Position numbers and translations under genes: made by a program
Shown: positions 22,739-31,399 of the stretch, piece after piece
Layout of the letters: each line of letters starts with the position of its first letter
How positions within the stretch are numbered: position 1 is the first letter of the stretch
The notes under the pieces: model-generated
Databases searched by the model: none
What the model saw: only the letters and a program-made list of their open reading frames with translations
What the model was told of the DNA's origin: nothing
NCBI GenBank assembly: GCA_945920215.1
Contig: CAMEJM010000012.1
Location: 1 to 47,500 of the forward strand
Source of the DNA: an uncultured bacterium
Lineage (GTDB): Bacteria; Bacillota; Clostridia; Oscillospirales; CAG-272
Direction: 5' to 3'
Length of the DNA: 47,500 nt

Positions 22739-23549
22739 GATAAACGATGCGTTGAAAAATGCAGAAGCGATCGTCATCGGAGCGGGCGCAGGGCTTTCCA
22801 CTTCGGCAGGACTAACATATGGCGGAACAAGATTTTTCAAATATTTTGCCGATTTCCACGCAAAATACGGCATTACGGATATATATTCAGGCGGCTTTTA
22901 CCCTTTTCAGACTTTGGAAGAATACTGGGCTTGGTGGTCACGACATATCTATTATAACCGCTATACCGAACCTCCGAAGCCCGTTTACAGAGAGCTTTAC
23001 GGGCTCGTAAAAGATAAAAATTATTTTGTGATTACAACAAATGTCGATCACTGTTTCCAAAGAGCGGGATTCGATAAACGTCGCTTGTTTTATACGCAGG
23101 GCGATTACGGACTTTTTCAATGTTCCGTTCCCTGTCACGATAAAACCTATGATAATGAAGAACTCGTGCTCCGTATGGTTGTGGAACAAAAGGATATGAG
23201 AATACCGTCGGAACTGATTCCGCGTTGCCCCGTATGCGGAAAACCAATGACGGTAAATTTGCGCTGCGACAACACGTTCGTAGAGGACGAAGGTTGGCGT
23301 TCCGCTTGCCGAAACTACGAGAGATTCATACAAGACAACAAGCGAAAAAAAGTATTGTTTTTAGAACTTGGAGTGGGAAACAACACGCCCGTAATCATTA
23401 AATATCCTTTTTGGGAAATGAGTTATCAGAACAGAAAAGCTACTTATGCCTGTATCAATCTTCACGACGGTTATTGTCCGAAAGAGTTAGAATCCCGTTC
23501 GATTTGCATATCCGCGGATATTGCAGAAGTCATAAAATGTTTGCTCTGA
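22701..23549 (+). CDS. SirTM-class sirtuin, probable protein ADP-ribosyltransferase
   Basis: The 282-residue SIR2-family protein has the NAD loop VIGAGAGLSTSAGL (about residues 26-39), TTNVDHCFQRAGF where classical deacetylases have TQNID-LH, and a Cys pair CPVCGK with a probable second zinc pair. It ends LFLELGVGNNTPVIIKYPFWE. These deviations and the overlapping macrodomain gene mark it as class M (SirTM), known in staphylococci and streptococci to ADP-ribosylate a lipoyl-carrier protein (GcvH-L). No GcvH-L or LplA gene is in this window, so the target here is unknown. Confidence 0.9.
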   Translation: MQSTQEFSEQLHKINDALKNAEAIVIGAGAGLSTSAGLTYGGTRFFKYFADFHAKYGITDIYSGGFYPFQTLEEYWAWWSRHIYYNRYTEPPKPVYRELYGLVKDKNYFVITTNVDHCFQRAGFDKRRLFYTQGDYGLFQCSVPCHDKTYDNEELVLRMVVEQKDMRIPSELIPRCPVCGKPMTVNLRCDNTFVEDEGWRSACRNYERFIQDNKRKKVLFLELGVGNNTPVIIKYPFWEMSYQNRKATYACINLHDGYCPKELESRSICISADIAEVIKCLL

Positions 23550-23780
23550 CAATCATACAATCAAAGATATGGCATATGCCCCCTTCTTACCGGTTTTGAT
23601 ATGCATCCGCATGCCTGTTTTCTGACGGCAAGTGAGATGCCTGTCAGCGTAATATTCCACTTTGCGGATCGATATTGGTCCGTCTGCGAAGTACAGAAAA
23701 ATGTACTATCGCTTTGCGTAGCAAAATATCACTTTAAGGGCAAGGGAAAGTATAACTGTTAACAATGAAATAGCATCACT
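23550..23780. other. Gene-free stretch with several small hairpins
   Basis: No coding frame supported by homology. Several short inverted repeats (for example CTGAC..GGCA/TGCC..GTCAG around 23618-23644, GTAC..GTAC around 23690-23705) and the text CTATCGCTTTGCGTAGCAAA resemble the hairpin-module repeats seen at 45630-45700. It marks the right edge of the AT-richer island. Confidence 0.4.
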
Positions 23781-23781
23781 G

Positions 23782-23823
23782 AAAAACGCACCGTACTTTC
23801 ACAGAAAACTGAAAGTACGGTGC
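23782..23823 (-). terminator. Terminator of the branched-chain amino acid operon
   Basis: Perfect 13-bp stem GCACCGTACTTTC (23788-23800) with 23811-23823; on the minus strand followed by GTTTTTC. It lies 80 bases after the last gene of the operon. Confidence 0.75.
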
Positions 23824-23904
23824 ACTGTATTTTGTGCTGTTTTGTAAAACGACCGCTATCGGACCGCAAGGCGTCGGGCGCAAGCGGCGCTGTTCCCCGC
23901 CGTC

Positions 23905-24375
23905 TTATTTCAAGCCGGTGTTTGCCGTGCGGAACGCGCGGCGGGCGAGAGCCGCCTCCCAGTCCTCTTTTTCTTCGTCGCCCACCGGAATCAGCGGCGG
24001 GACGGGGGTCGGGTCGCCGCGCTCATCGAGCGCGACAAGCACCAGATACGCTACGTTGATCAAATCTCTCTGACCGCCGAGGCTCTCTACATAGGTGCTG
24101 ACGCGCACCTCCATGGAGGTGGTGCCCGTATAGGTGAGTTCCCCGCGCAGAATCACGGTCTGGTCTTCATGGGCGGGCTTCAGGAAACTCAGGTGATCAA
24201 TACAGGCGGTGGTCACATGAACCCCGGCATGGCGGCGTGCCGTCACGGCGGCGATCTCGTCAATCCACGCCATGAGAGTGCCGCCGAATAGTCTGCCGGC
24301 GCCGTTGAGATGCTCCGCCAGTACGATTCTCACGCTTTCCGTCATGCTGTCCCGTCTGAATTTTCCTTGTTTCAT
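23905..24375 (-). CDS. Hotdog-fold acyl-CoA thioesterase
   Basis: The 156-residue protein fits the YciA/BACH type: RIVLAEHLNGAGRLFGGTLMAWIDEIAAVTARRH with the catalytic acidic residue in the long helix, then CIDHLSFLKPAHEDQTVILRGELTYTGTTSMEVRV. It would hydrolyse acyl-CoA. It is the last gene of the VOR operon, its ATG one base after the gamma-subunit stop, which suggests control of branched short-chain acyl-CoA levels. Start 24375 is supported by GAGGG 7 bases upstream; earlier in-frame ATGs fall within the preceding gene. Confidence 0.87.
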   Translation of the reverse strand: MKQGKFRRDSMTESVRIVLAEHLNGAGRLFGGTLMAWIDEIAAVTARRHAGVHVTTACIDHLSFLKPAHEDQTVILRGELTYTGTTSMEVRVSTYVESLGGQRDLINVAYLVLVALDERGDPTPVPPLIPVGDEEKEDWEAALARRAFRTANTGLK

Positions 24376-24376
24376 T

Positions 24377-24913
24377 TCATCCCTCTTGATAATCATACCC
24401 CATGCGAATGGCTTTGAGGTTGACGTCAAAGAGATCCGCGTGCTTTGCGGAGACAACCTTTTTCAGCGCGTCCTCGATATGGTTGCCGCCGAGCCCGGTC
24501 TCACGCATCAGCTTGCCCATCATCATCATGTTGGCAAGCGTCGGGAAGCCGGATTCCTGCGCCATACGGGTGGCGGGTATGTAATAGGTGCTGACGTCCG
24601 CGCGCTCCACCTTGCGTTCAATCAATGTGGAATCCACGAAAATCTTGGCGCCGGGCACTGCCGCCGCTTCGTACTTATCCAGCGAGGGCAGATTCATCAC
24701 CATCAGCACGTCGGGCTTGGAAACAATGGGAGAGCCGACGGGATCGTCGCTGATGATCACGCTGCAATTCGCCGTACCGCCGCGCATTTCGGGTCCGTAC
24801 GACGGCAGCCAGCTGACCTGCTTCCCGTCCATCAGACCGCCGTATGCCAGAAACTTGCCCGCGAACAGAACGCCCTGCCCGCCGAAGCCTGCAATCAAAA
24901 TACGGGTCGTCAT
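24377..24913 (-). CDS. 2-oxoacid:ferredoxin oxidoreductase, gamma subunit (VOR type)
   Basis: The 178-residue protein is the PFOR gamma-type subunit ([45 protein letters not shown], then [10 protein letters not shown]). With the alpha, beta and ferredoxin subunits encoded immediately upstream it forms a CoA-, TPP- and ferredoxin-dependent oxidoreductase. It overlaps the beta gene by 4 bases. Separation into four subunits is typical of the VOR/KOR group rather than the single-chain PFOR. Confidence 0.93.
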   Translation of the reverse strand: MTTRILIAGFGGQGVLFAGKFLAYGGLMDGKQVSWLPSYGPEMRGGTANCSVIISDDPVGSPIVSKPDVLMVMNLPSLDKYEAAAVPGAKIFVDSTLIERKVERADVSTYYIPATRMAQESGFPTLANMMMMGKLMRETGLGGNHIEDALKKVVSAKHADLFDVNLKAIRMGYDYQEG

Positions 24914-25659
24914 GCCTCTACCTCCTTGTCTTTATCCTTATAAACGCCGAGGGGATAGTACGGAATCATCTTTTCCTCCACCCAAGCAAGCGCCTTTTCG
25001 GGGGTCATGCCCCAGTTGGTCGGGCAGGAGGAAACCACTTCGATGAGCGAGAAGCCCTTGCCCTGCACCTGGTTCTCAAAGGCGCGCTTGATTGCCTTTT
25101 TCGCCGCCTTGACGTGCTTGACGTTGTTGACGGCGACGCGCTCAATGTACGCGGGTCCGTCCAGCGCCGCAAGCATTTCGCAGACGCGGATGGGATAACC
25201 GACGGTTTTGACGTCGCGCCCGTAGGGAGAGGTCTGAGTGACCTGCCCGGGCAGCGAAGTAGGCGCCATCTGCCCGCCTGTCATACCGTAAATGGCATTA
25301 TTGACGAAAATGACGGTAATATTCTCGTTGCGGGTGGCGGCGTGTACGGTTTCCGCCATGCCGATGGAAGCAAGGTCGCCGTCGCCCTGATAGGTAAAGA
25401 TAATATTCTCGGGCATGGCGCGCTTCAATCCGGTTGCGACCGCGGGAGCTCTGCCGTGCGCCGCCTCCACCATATCGCAAGCGAAATAATCATATGCCAT
25501 GACGGCGCACCCGACGGGCGCCACGCCGATGCACTTTCCCTCAATGCCCAGCTCGTCTATCGCCTCTGCGACCAAACGGTGGATAATCCCGTGGGTACAA
25601 CCCGGACAATAGTGCAAGGGGGCGTCGGTCAGGGATTTCGGTTTTTCAAAAACTGTCAT
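24910..25659 (-). CDS. vorA: 2-oxoacid:ferredoxin oxidoreductase, beta (TPP-binding) subunit
   Basis: The 249-residue subunit has the TPP pattern: [26 protein letters not shown], then the diphosphate motif [31 protein letters not shown] with [14 protein letters not shown]. It holds the active-site cofactor for oxidative decarboxylation or, in reverse, reductive carboxylation of 2-oxoacids. Operon position beside ilvE points to branched-chain 2-oxoacids. The gene overlaps its neighbours by 4 bases on both sides. Confidence 0.94.
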   Translation of the reverse strand: MTVFEKPKSLTDAPLHYCPGCTHGIIHRLVAEAIDELGIEGKCIGVAPVGCAVMAYDYFACDMVEAAHGRAPAVATGLKRAMPENIIFTYQGDGDLASIGMAETVHAATRNENITVIFVNNAIYGMTGGQMAPTSLPGQVTQTSPYGRDVKTVGYPIRVCEMLAALDGPAYIERVAVNNVKHVKAAKKAIKRAFENQVQGKGFSLIEVVSSCPTNWGMTPEKALAWVEEKMIPYYPLGVYKDKDKEVEA

Positions 25660-26720
25660 GCCTCACAACCTCCACTCAATTTTTTGATGGCTTCCAACAC
25701 CTCTTCGGGCGTCGGAATCATACCGCCCGTACGGTTGCACAGGGCAACGGGGCGGCGGCAGGAGGTGGCAAGACGCACATCCTCAATCATCTGCCCCATG
25801 GAAAGCTCCACGGATAAGAAGCCTTTTACGCGCTCCGCCGCCTCTGCCAGCGCCGCGGTCGGAAAAGGCCACAGGGTGATGGGGCGAATCATGCCCACCT
25901 TGATACCGGCTTCGCGCGCCGCTTTCACGGCGTTCTTGGAAACGCGCGCGGCAATCCCGAAGGCGACCACGCAATACTCTGCGTCGTCCATCAGATAGGA
26001 CTCATACAGGACCTCGTCCCGTTCCACCTTGCGATAGCGCTCAAAGCGCTCGAAATTGGTTCTTTCCAGCTGCTCGGGATTCAGGTAAAGAGAGTTGATG
26101 ATGTTGTGCTTTCTCTTCATCTGCGTACCGGTGACCGCCCACGGCTTTTCAACAGCGGCAGTTTTGACCTCCGGCAGCGCAACAGGCTCCATCATCTGCC
26201 CCATGGTTCCGTCCGCAAGCAGCATCACGGGCATACGGTATTTGTCTGCCAGATCAAACGCTTTTACGGTCATATCCGCCATTTCCTGCACCGAAGCGGG
26301 CGCCAGAACGATCAGGTGATAGTCGCCGTGGCCGCCGCCCTTGGTCGCCTGAAAATAGTCCGACTGGGAGGGCTGAATCCCGCCGAGTCCGGGGCCGCCA
26401 CGCTGCACGTTGACGATCAGCGCCGGCAGATCCGCGCCGGCTATGTAGGAGATTCCCTCCTGCTTCAGGGAGACCCCGGGGCTGGAGGAGGACGTCATCA
26501 CGCGGAAGCCCGCGCCGGCAACGCCGTACACCATGTTGATAGCGGAAATTTCACTTTCCGCCTGCAAAAACGTCCCGCCGATCTTGGGCATCCGCTTTGC
26601 CATATACGCGGCAATCTCGGTCTGGGGGGTAATCGGGTAACCGAAGTAATGGCGGCAGCCTGCGAGAATCGCGGCTTCCGCAATCGCCTCGTTGCCTTTC
26701 ATCAAAACCTTTTCTTGCAT
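25656..26720 (-). CDS. vorB: 3-methyl-2-oxobutanoate:ferredoxin oxidoreductase, alpha subunit (VorB)
   Basis: The 354-residue subunit starts VLMKGNEAIAEAAILAGCRHYFGYPITPQTEI and carries QAESEISAINMVYGVAGAG and TSSSSPGVSLKQEGISYIAGADLPALIVNVQRGGPGLG, the domain I pattern of the KorA/VorB group. It pairs with the TPP subunit. Discriminating VOR from 2-oxoglutarate oxidoreductase rests mainly on the operon (ilvE, acyl-CoA ligases, Val/Ile T-boxes). Confidence 0.92.
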   Translation of the reverse strand: MQEKVLMKGNEAIAEAAILAGCRHYFGYPITPQTEIAAYMAKRMPKIGGTFLQAESEISAINMVYGVAGAGFRVMTSSSSPGVSLKQEGISYIAGADLPALIVNVQRGGPGLGGIQPSQSDYFQATKGGGHGDYHLIVLAPASVQEMADMTVKAFDLADKYRMPVMLLADGTMGQMMEPVALPEVKTAAVEKPWAVTGTQMKRKHNIINSLYLNPEQLERTNFERFERYRKVERDEVLYESYLMDDAEYCVVAFGIAARVSKNAVKAAREAGIKVGMIRPITLWPFPTAALAEAAERVKGFLSVELSMGQMIEDVRLATSCRRPVALCNRTGGMIPTPEEVLEAIKKLSGGCEA

Positions 26721-26729
26721 CTTTCTGCC

Positions 26730-26936
26730 TCACTTCTCGACCGTAATCACGCAGTCGGGGCACATGGTTGCGCAAAAGGCGCAGCCGATGCACGCTGCCT
26801 GATCTGTGATTTCAGCCGGAGAATGTCCTTTCTGATTGATTTTATCCCGTGCGATGACAAGCAAATGCTTGGGGCACGCGCCGACGCACAGACCGCAGCC
26901 CTTGCACAAGTCGACGGAAAATGTAACCTTTGCCAT
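26730..26936 (-). CDS. 2x[4Fe-4S] ferredoxin (delta) subunit of the VOR complex
   Basis: The 68-residue protein has two clusters: CKGCGLCVGACP and CIGCAFCATMCP. It is the electron-transfer subunit of the four-part oxidoreductase. I use ATG 26936 because the ATG at 26942 is only about two bases after GGAG; the 26936 start has normal spacing. It follows the MinD-like gene with 2 bases between stop and start. Confidence 0.93.
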   Translation of the reverse strand: MAKVTFSVDLCKGCGLCVGACPKHLLVIARDKINQKGHSPAEITDQAACIGCAFCATMCPDCVITVEK

Positions 26937-26938
26937 TT

Positions 26939-27634
26939 TCATTCTCCTTTGATATCAAAATATTTGGTTTGCAGTTTCAGGGGGAACGCCTCGCCCGGCG
27001 CCATTTCCCCGGCAACCGAGGCTTCCGCCGCGTTCATCATCACCGGCAAGCCGGAGAGCGCGGAGAGCCGTTCTGCCGCCGCGTAGGTGGCGCGCAGGGT
27101 TTCGGGGGTTGTGGCGTGCGCGAGGTTGGAGTTGTTGACAATGGCGGTAAACGGAATGCCGCCTGCGGCTTCGATCTCACGCATGACCGTCAAAGCGTCC
27201 TCGGGTGTGCGGGTGAGCGGGCGGCAGAAGTTTGCGACGAAAATCATCTCATAATTGTTCTCCGCCAGAATGGAGGGGGTATATCTGCCGAGGGCGTAAG
27301 CCCCGCGGTCGTCCCCGCCGACGTCGAGCACCGCCATGTGTTCCCTGTTCTCCACCACCTCGTACAGTTCCCGCGGCAAAGCGGGCAAATCCACGTTGGA
27401 ATTGGCATACGCGGGCGAGACAAGCGGGATTCCCGCCGCCTCCAGCTCCGCCGCGCTGTCCTTGGTGCGGAAATAGGGGTTGACAATATCGAGGTCCGCG
27501 ATACTCACCCGGTGACCGAGCGAATGCAGATACAGCGCCCAGTTGACCGCAAGGTTGGTTTTCCCGCTGCCGTAATGCCCGGCAAACAGGGTCACACGGC
27601 GCAGAGGGCGCTTCTCCCACGGCGTGTTCAGCAT
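26939..27634 (-). CDS. MinD/ParA-like P-loop ATPase
   Basis: The 231-residue protein has a deviant Walker A LFAGHYGSGKTNLAVNWALYL, switch IADLDIVNPYFRTKD, and VLDVGGDDRGAYALGRYTP, as in the MinD/Mrp group. It overlaps ilvE by 7 bases (ATGCTGA) and precedes the ferredoxin subunit. Its place inside the VOR operon suggests a role in assembling or charging the iron-sulfur enzyme, like Mrp-type carriers, but no cysteine motif of Mrp is seen, so the role is open. Confidence 0.78.
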   Translation of the reverse strand: MLNTPWEKRPLRRVTLFAGHYGSGKTNLAVNWALYLHSLGHRVSIADLDIVNPYFRTKDSAAELEAAGIPLVSPAYANSNVDLPALPRELYEVVENREHMAVLDVGGDDRGAYALGRYTPSILAENNYEMIFVANFCRPLTRTPEDALTVMREIEAAGGIPFTAIVNNSNLAHATTPETLRATYAAAERLSALSGLPVMMNAAEASVAGEMAPGEAFPLKLQTKYFDIKGE

Positions 27635-28698
27635 ACCTTATGGCACCAGCCGAACGTATCGGGTTCCTTGCCCCACTGAATACCGGTCAGGTTATCGTAC
27701 AGCTTCTGCGTGATCTCTCCGATTTGGCCCCCGCTGACCACGTATTCCGTATCCTTATAACAGAGTTGACCGATGGGGGATACAACGGCAGCGGTGCCGG
27801 TGCCCCATGCCTCCTCCAGGGTACCGTCGGCTGCCGCGCGGGTCAGTTCGTCCACCGAGAACAGGCGTTCTTCAACCTCATATCCCCAGCTGCGGAGCAG
27901 CTCAATGCAGGATTTGCGGGTGATACCGGGCAATACCGAGCCGGTCAGAGCGGGGGTGACGATCTTTCCCGCGACCTTGAACATGACGTTCATGCTGCCG
28001 ACTTCCTCAATGTATTTTCTCTCCACGCCGTCCAGCCAAAGCACCTGCGTATAGCCTTTCTTCTCGGCGCGCGCGCCGGCGCGGAGACTGGCGGCGTAGT
28101 TCCCGCCGCACTTGGCGTAGCCCGTCCCGCCGCGCACGGCGCGGACATCGTCGCTTTCGATGATGATTTTCACGGGATTGATTCCCTCCGCGTAGTACGC
28201 GCCGACGGGGGAACAGATAATGACAAACACGGCGTTATGAACGGCGTGTACGCCGAGGTGAGGGTCGGAGCCGTACATGAAGGGGCGCAGATAGAGAGAG
28301 GTACCCTCGCTGTGCGGGACCCAGTCCTTTTCCAGTTCGACAAGCGTATCCAAAGCTTTGAGGGCAAATGCCTCATCCAGCTGCGGCAGGCACAGGCGCT
28401 CCGCGGAATTGTTCATGCGGCGGATGTTCTCCTGCGGGCGGAACATACGGATATCGCCGCTCACGGTGCGGTAAGCCTTCATCCCCTCGAAAATCTCGGT
28501 GCCGTAATGCAGAACCGAGGCGGCAGGGTTCATCGGGATATCGCCGAACGGAACGATGCGGGGGTCATGCCACCCTTTCCCCTCCGCGTACTCCATGATG
28601 AACATATGATCGGTGAAAATCTGACCGAAGCCGAGCTTGCTTTCGTCCTTCGGCTTTTCTTTCGGCGCCGTTGTGCGAACAATCCGAATCTCTTCCAT
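27628..28698 (-). CDS. ilvE: Branched-chain amino acid aminotransferase
   Basis: The 356-residue fold-type IV PLP enzyme has ASVLHYGTEIFEGMKAYR, RMNNSAERLCLP, the PLP lysine in GTGYAKCGGNYAAS (Lys196), LWLDGVERKYIEEVGSMNVMF and the C-terminal EEAWGTGTAAVVSPIG. It interconverts Val/Leu/Ile and their 2-oxoacids. As part of the ligase-ilvE-VOR unit it would aminate the oxoacids made by VOR. Start 28698 is chosen since AAAGGAG lies 8 bases upstream (the ATG at 28719 lacks a site). Confidence 0.96.
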   Translation of the reverse strand: MEEIRIVRTTAPKEKPKDESKLGFGQIFTDHMFIMEYAEGKGWHDPRIVPFGDIPMNPAASVLHYGTEIFEGMKAYRTVSGDIRMFRPQENIRRMNNSAERLCLPQLDEAFALKALDTLVELEKDWVPHSEGTSLYLRPFMYGSDPHLGVHAVHNAVFVIICSPVGAYYAEGINPVKIIIESDDVRAVRGGTGYAKCGGNYAASLRAGARAEKKGYTQVLWLDGVERKYIEEVGSMNVMFKVAGKIVTPALTGSVLPGITRKSCIELLRSWGYEVEERLFSVDELTRAAADGTLEEAWGTGTAAVVSPIGQLCYKDTEYVVSGGQIGEITQKLYDNLTGIQWGKEPDTFGWCHKVC

Positions 28699-28740
28699 GA
28701 CTCTACTCCTTTGTTTCACTTTCAGATATATTGTTGATAA

Positions 28741-31041
28741 TTAAAGTTTATTTCTCTGTATCTTACCGCTGGTCGTCTTGGGCAATTCGTCGCGGAACAC
28801 GACAATGCGGGGGTACTTGTAGGGGGCGGTGCGCTGTTTGACGTAATCCTGGATTTCCTTTTTCAGCTCTTCCGTGGGGACCGTGCCGCGGGTCAGGACG
28901 ATGCTTGCCTTGACCACCTGTCCGCGCAACTCATCCGGCGCGGCGGAAACGCCGCATTCCAGAACGTACGGCAATTCCATAATCACGTTCTCGATCTCAA
29001 ACGGCCCTATCCGATAGCCGGAGGACTTGATCAGGTCATCGATTCTGCCCACGTACCAGTAGTAGCCGTCCTCATCGCGCCAAGCGGTGTCACCGGTATG
29101 GTAATACCCGTCGTGCCAGCACTCTTTGGTCTTTTCCTCATCGCGGTAATAGCCGCAGAACAGCCCGCACGGTGCACCGTTGCGCACGTCGATGCAGATT
29201 TCCCCGACCTCGCCGTCCGCCACGGGCTTACCGTCATGTCCGAGCAGCTCCACATGATAGAGCGGCACGGGCTTCCCCATAGAGCCGAGGCGGGCGGTAG
29301 TACCGACAAGATTGGCGACGGCGCAGGTGGTTTCGGTCTGCCCGAAGCCCTCCATGATCTGAAGCCCGGTCGCCGACTCAAACTGGCGGAACACCTCGGG
29401 GTTCAACGCCTCGCCCGCCGTGGTCATGTGCTGAATGGAGGACAAATCGTACTTGGCAATGTTCTCCTTAACCATCATGCGCAGCATGGTGGGCGGCGCG
29501 CAGAACGTCGTGATATGATATTTGCTGAACAGAGGCAGAATGTCCTCCGCGTCAAATCGGTCGAAGTCATAGACGAAAATCGGTGCTTCACAGAGCCACT
29601 GCCCGTAGATCTTGCCCCACGCCGCCTTTGCCCAGCCGGTATCGGAAATGGTGAAGTGCAAGCCGTCCGGGTCCACGCAATGCCAGTACTTGGCGGTGTG
29701 GAAGTGTCCGAGCGGATATTTATAGTTGTGCATGGCGATTTTGGGGTTGCCGGAGGTGCCGGAGGTGAAGTACATCATCATGAGTTCATCGCCGCAGGGC
29801 GCGTCCTCCGTGCGCTCAAACTTCCCTGTGAACAGCCCGTATTCGTTGTCAAAGTCGTGCCAACCCTCGCGGCAGCCGTCCACCATGATTTTGACGGTCA
29901 GGGTGTCCACGCGCGCCGCCGCCAGATCCACCTGCTCGCTGACGTCGCCGTCCGCCGTGCAGATAACGGCTTTGACCCCTGCCGCCCGGAAGCGGTAGGT
30001 CAGGTCGTGCTCCTTGAGCTGGTTGGGCGCCGGAATGGCGACCGCGCCGAGCTTGATCAACCCGAGTATGGCAAACCAGAACTGATAGTGCCGCTTCAGA
30101 ATCAGAATCACGCGGTCACCGCGCCGGATACCGAGGGAACGGAAATAGTTTGCCGCCTGCGAGGAGGCGCGCTTGATGTCCGCAAAGGTAAAGCGGCGCT
30201 CCACCTTATGTCTGTCGAGATGCAGCATGGCGAGCTTCTGCGGCTGTTCCCTGCCGAGGCGGTCGATGACGTCAAAGGCAAAGTTGAATTTATCCTCATT
30301 GCGGAAAGAAATATGCTTCAGAGCGCCACTCTCGTCCTCCTCCACGGAGATGAAGTCCTCCCAGACCCAACTGCGCTTTGGCGCGGTACGCGCGGGCAGA
30401 GTGACGAACTCCCGCACGCCGTTGTGCGTCAGGTTGGAGATGGGCTCGCCCGCCGGGTTCAGGACGATGGCGTAGAACACGCAGTCAGCCCCCTCGGCGG
30501 CGATCATGCCGTGGGGCGTGCCGCTGTCATAGTAAATACTGTCGCCGGGGCGGAGGATTTCCACGTGCTCCCCGACCTGCACCTTCAGCACGCCGCTGAG
30601 AACGATGTCGCACTCCTGCCCCTCATGGGTCGTCAGCTCAATCGGGCGGTTCTGCGCCGCCGCGCTGTATGAAGAAACGACGTACAAGGGTTCCGCAATA
30701 CGGTTTTTGAAAGAGGCGGCAAGGTTGTAATACACCATGCCGTGCGCCTGCTCAATCTTCTGCCCCTGCCCGGCGCGTGTGACGACGCAACTTGCCAAAC
30801 GGGGGCTGGTCCCCTCGATGATGTCGGTCACGTCGACGCCGAGCGCCTGCGAGCAGCGGTAGAGGAACGCAAAGTTCAGGTCGCTCTGCCCGGCTTCGCA
30901 CGCAGAATATTCCGCTTCGGTCACATCCGTTTTTTCCGCCATTTCCGCGGCGGAGAGCCCGACGATTTCACGCAGCGCGCGGATACGCTGCGCCATTTCC
31001 AGGATTTTTTCTTCAAGCCCGGTCTGTGTTGTCATAGTCAT
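28741..31041 (-). CDS. HTH-cupin-acyl-CoA ligase fusion protein (paralogue 2, Val T-box)
   Basis: The 766-residue protein is a three-part fusion. First is an XRE-type helix-turn-helix (about residues 19-76: RIRALREIVGLSAAEMAEKTDVT ... LGVDVTDIIEG). Second is a small cupin (about 133-192: THEGQECDIVLSGVLKVQVGE, GDSIYYDSGTPHGM). Third is an adenylate-forming ligase (about 240-766: MYFTSGTSGNPKIAMHN, EGFGQTETT, YHTGDTAWRDEDGY, SSGYRIGPFEIE, PKTTSGKIQR). The ligase resembles medium/short-chain acyl-CoA synthetases. The gene is headed by a T-box leader and is the first gene of the operon with ilvE and VOR, so I infer activation of branched short-chain acids. The HTH-cupin part may bind DNA or may be retained as a sensor. 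Confidence 0.9.
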   Translation of the reverse strand: MTMTTQTGLEEKILEMAQRIRALREIVGLSAAEMAEKTDVTEAEYSACEAGQSDLNFAFLYRCSQALGVDVTDIIEGTSPRLASCVVTRAGQGQKIEQAHGMVYYNLAASFKNRIAEPLYVVSSYSAAAQNRPIELTTHEGQECDIVLSGVLKVQVGEHVEILRPGDSIYYDSGTPHGMIAAEGADCVFYAIVLNPAGEPISNLTHNGVREFVTLPARTAPKRSWVWEDFISVEEDESGALKHISFRNEDKFNFAFDVIDRLGREQPQKLAMLHLDRHKVERRFTFADIKRASSQAANYFRSLGIRRGDRVILILKRHYQFWFAILGLIKLGAVAIPAPNQLKEHDLTYRFRAAGVKAVICTADGDVSEQVDLAAARVDTLTVKIMVDGCREGWHDFDNEYGLFTGKFERTEDAPCGDELMMMYFTSGTSGNPKIAMHNYKYPLGHFHTAKYWHCVDPDGLHFTISDTGWAKAAWGKIYGQWLCEAPIFVYDFDRFDAEDILPLFSKYHITTFCAPPTMLRMMVKENIAKYDLSSIQHMTTAGEALNPEVFRQFESATGLQIMEGFGQTETTCAVANLVGTTARLGSMGKPVPLYHVELLGHDGKPVADGEVGEICIDVRNGAPCGLFCGYYRDEEKTKECWHDGYYHTGDTAWRDEDGYYWYVGRIDDLIKSSGYRIGPFEIENVIMELPYVLECGVSAAPDELRGQVVKASIVLTRGTVPTEELKKEIQDYVKQRTAPYKYPRIVVFRDELPKTTSGKIQRNKL

Positions 31042-31070
31042 ACTTCCCTTCCGGGGGCGGAATACAAAAA

Positions 31071-31342
31071 GACCCGCCCCAAAGATGTGATTCTTTGAGA
31101 CGAGTCGAATAAACTACCCGCGGTACCACTCAAATTGCACGGGAACCGTGCCCCTCAGGCTCTGACAAGCCGTATGCGTTCACGCAGCAATCACGGAAGG
31201 GTTCTACTCGGCATACGCCTTTCTTCCCTTCGGCTCGGAAGCTACAAGCAAACCGCCCCGCCCGCATGGCTCGCACCGACCGCCACTTCTCTGAACTCCG
31301 GAGACAATCGCCCTCTTCTTCAACGCCTTTTATATTGAATAT
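31071..31342 (-). promoter_or_regulatory. T-box leader, specifier read as GUA (Val)
   Basis: The minus strand contains the T-box core GAGTGGTACCGCGGG (plus 31117-31131) and AGAGA/GGTGCGAGCC stem I elements. It ends in a terminator (GACTCGTCTCAAAG with CTTTGGGGCGGGTC, then TTTTTG; 31071-31106) directly before the ligase gene. By alignment of stem I with other T-boxes the specifier triplet precedes GCTTCCGAG and reads GTA (plus 31243-31245). Antitermination on uncharged tRNA-Val would turn on the ligase, ilvE and VOR genes. Confidence 0.88.
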
Positions 31343-31348
31343 GGTAGA

Positions 31349-31377
31349 AGTATATCACATCCTGCCGATATTGTCAA
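31349..31377 (-). promoter_or_regulatory. Promoter of the Val T-box operon
   Basis: On the minus strand, TTGACA and TATACT with 17-base spacing. Confidence 0.9.
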
Positions 31378-31399
31378 GCACTTTTCCAAGCGCTTTTGA

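Noticed and set aside
23550-23904. Possible insertion-sequence remnant right of the sirtuin gene
   Set aside because: Short hairpins only; no transposase fragment, terminal repeats or target duplication could be found.
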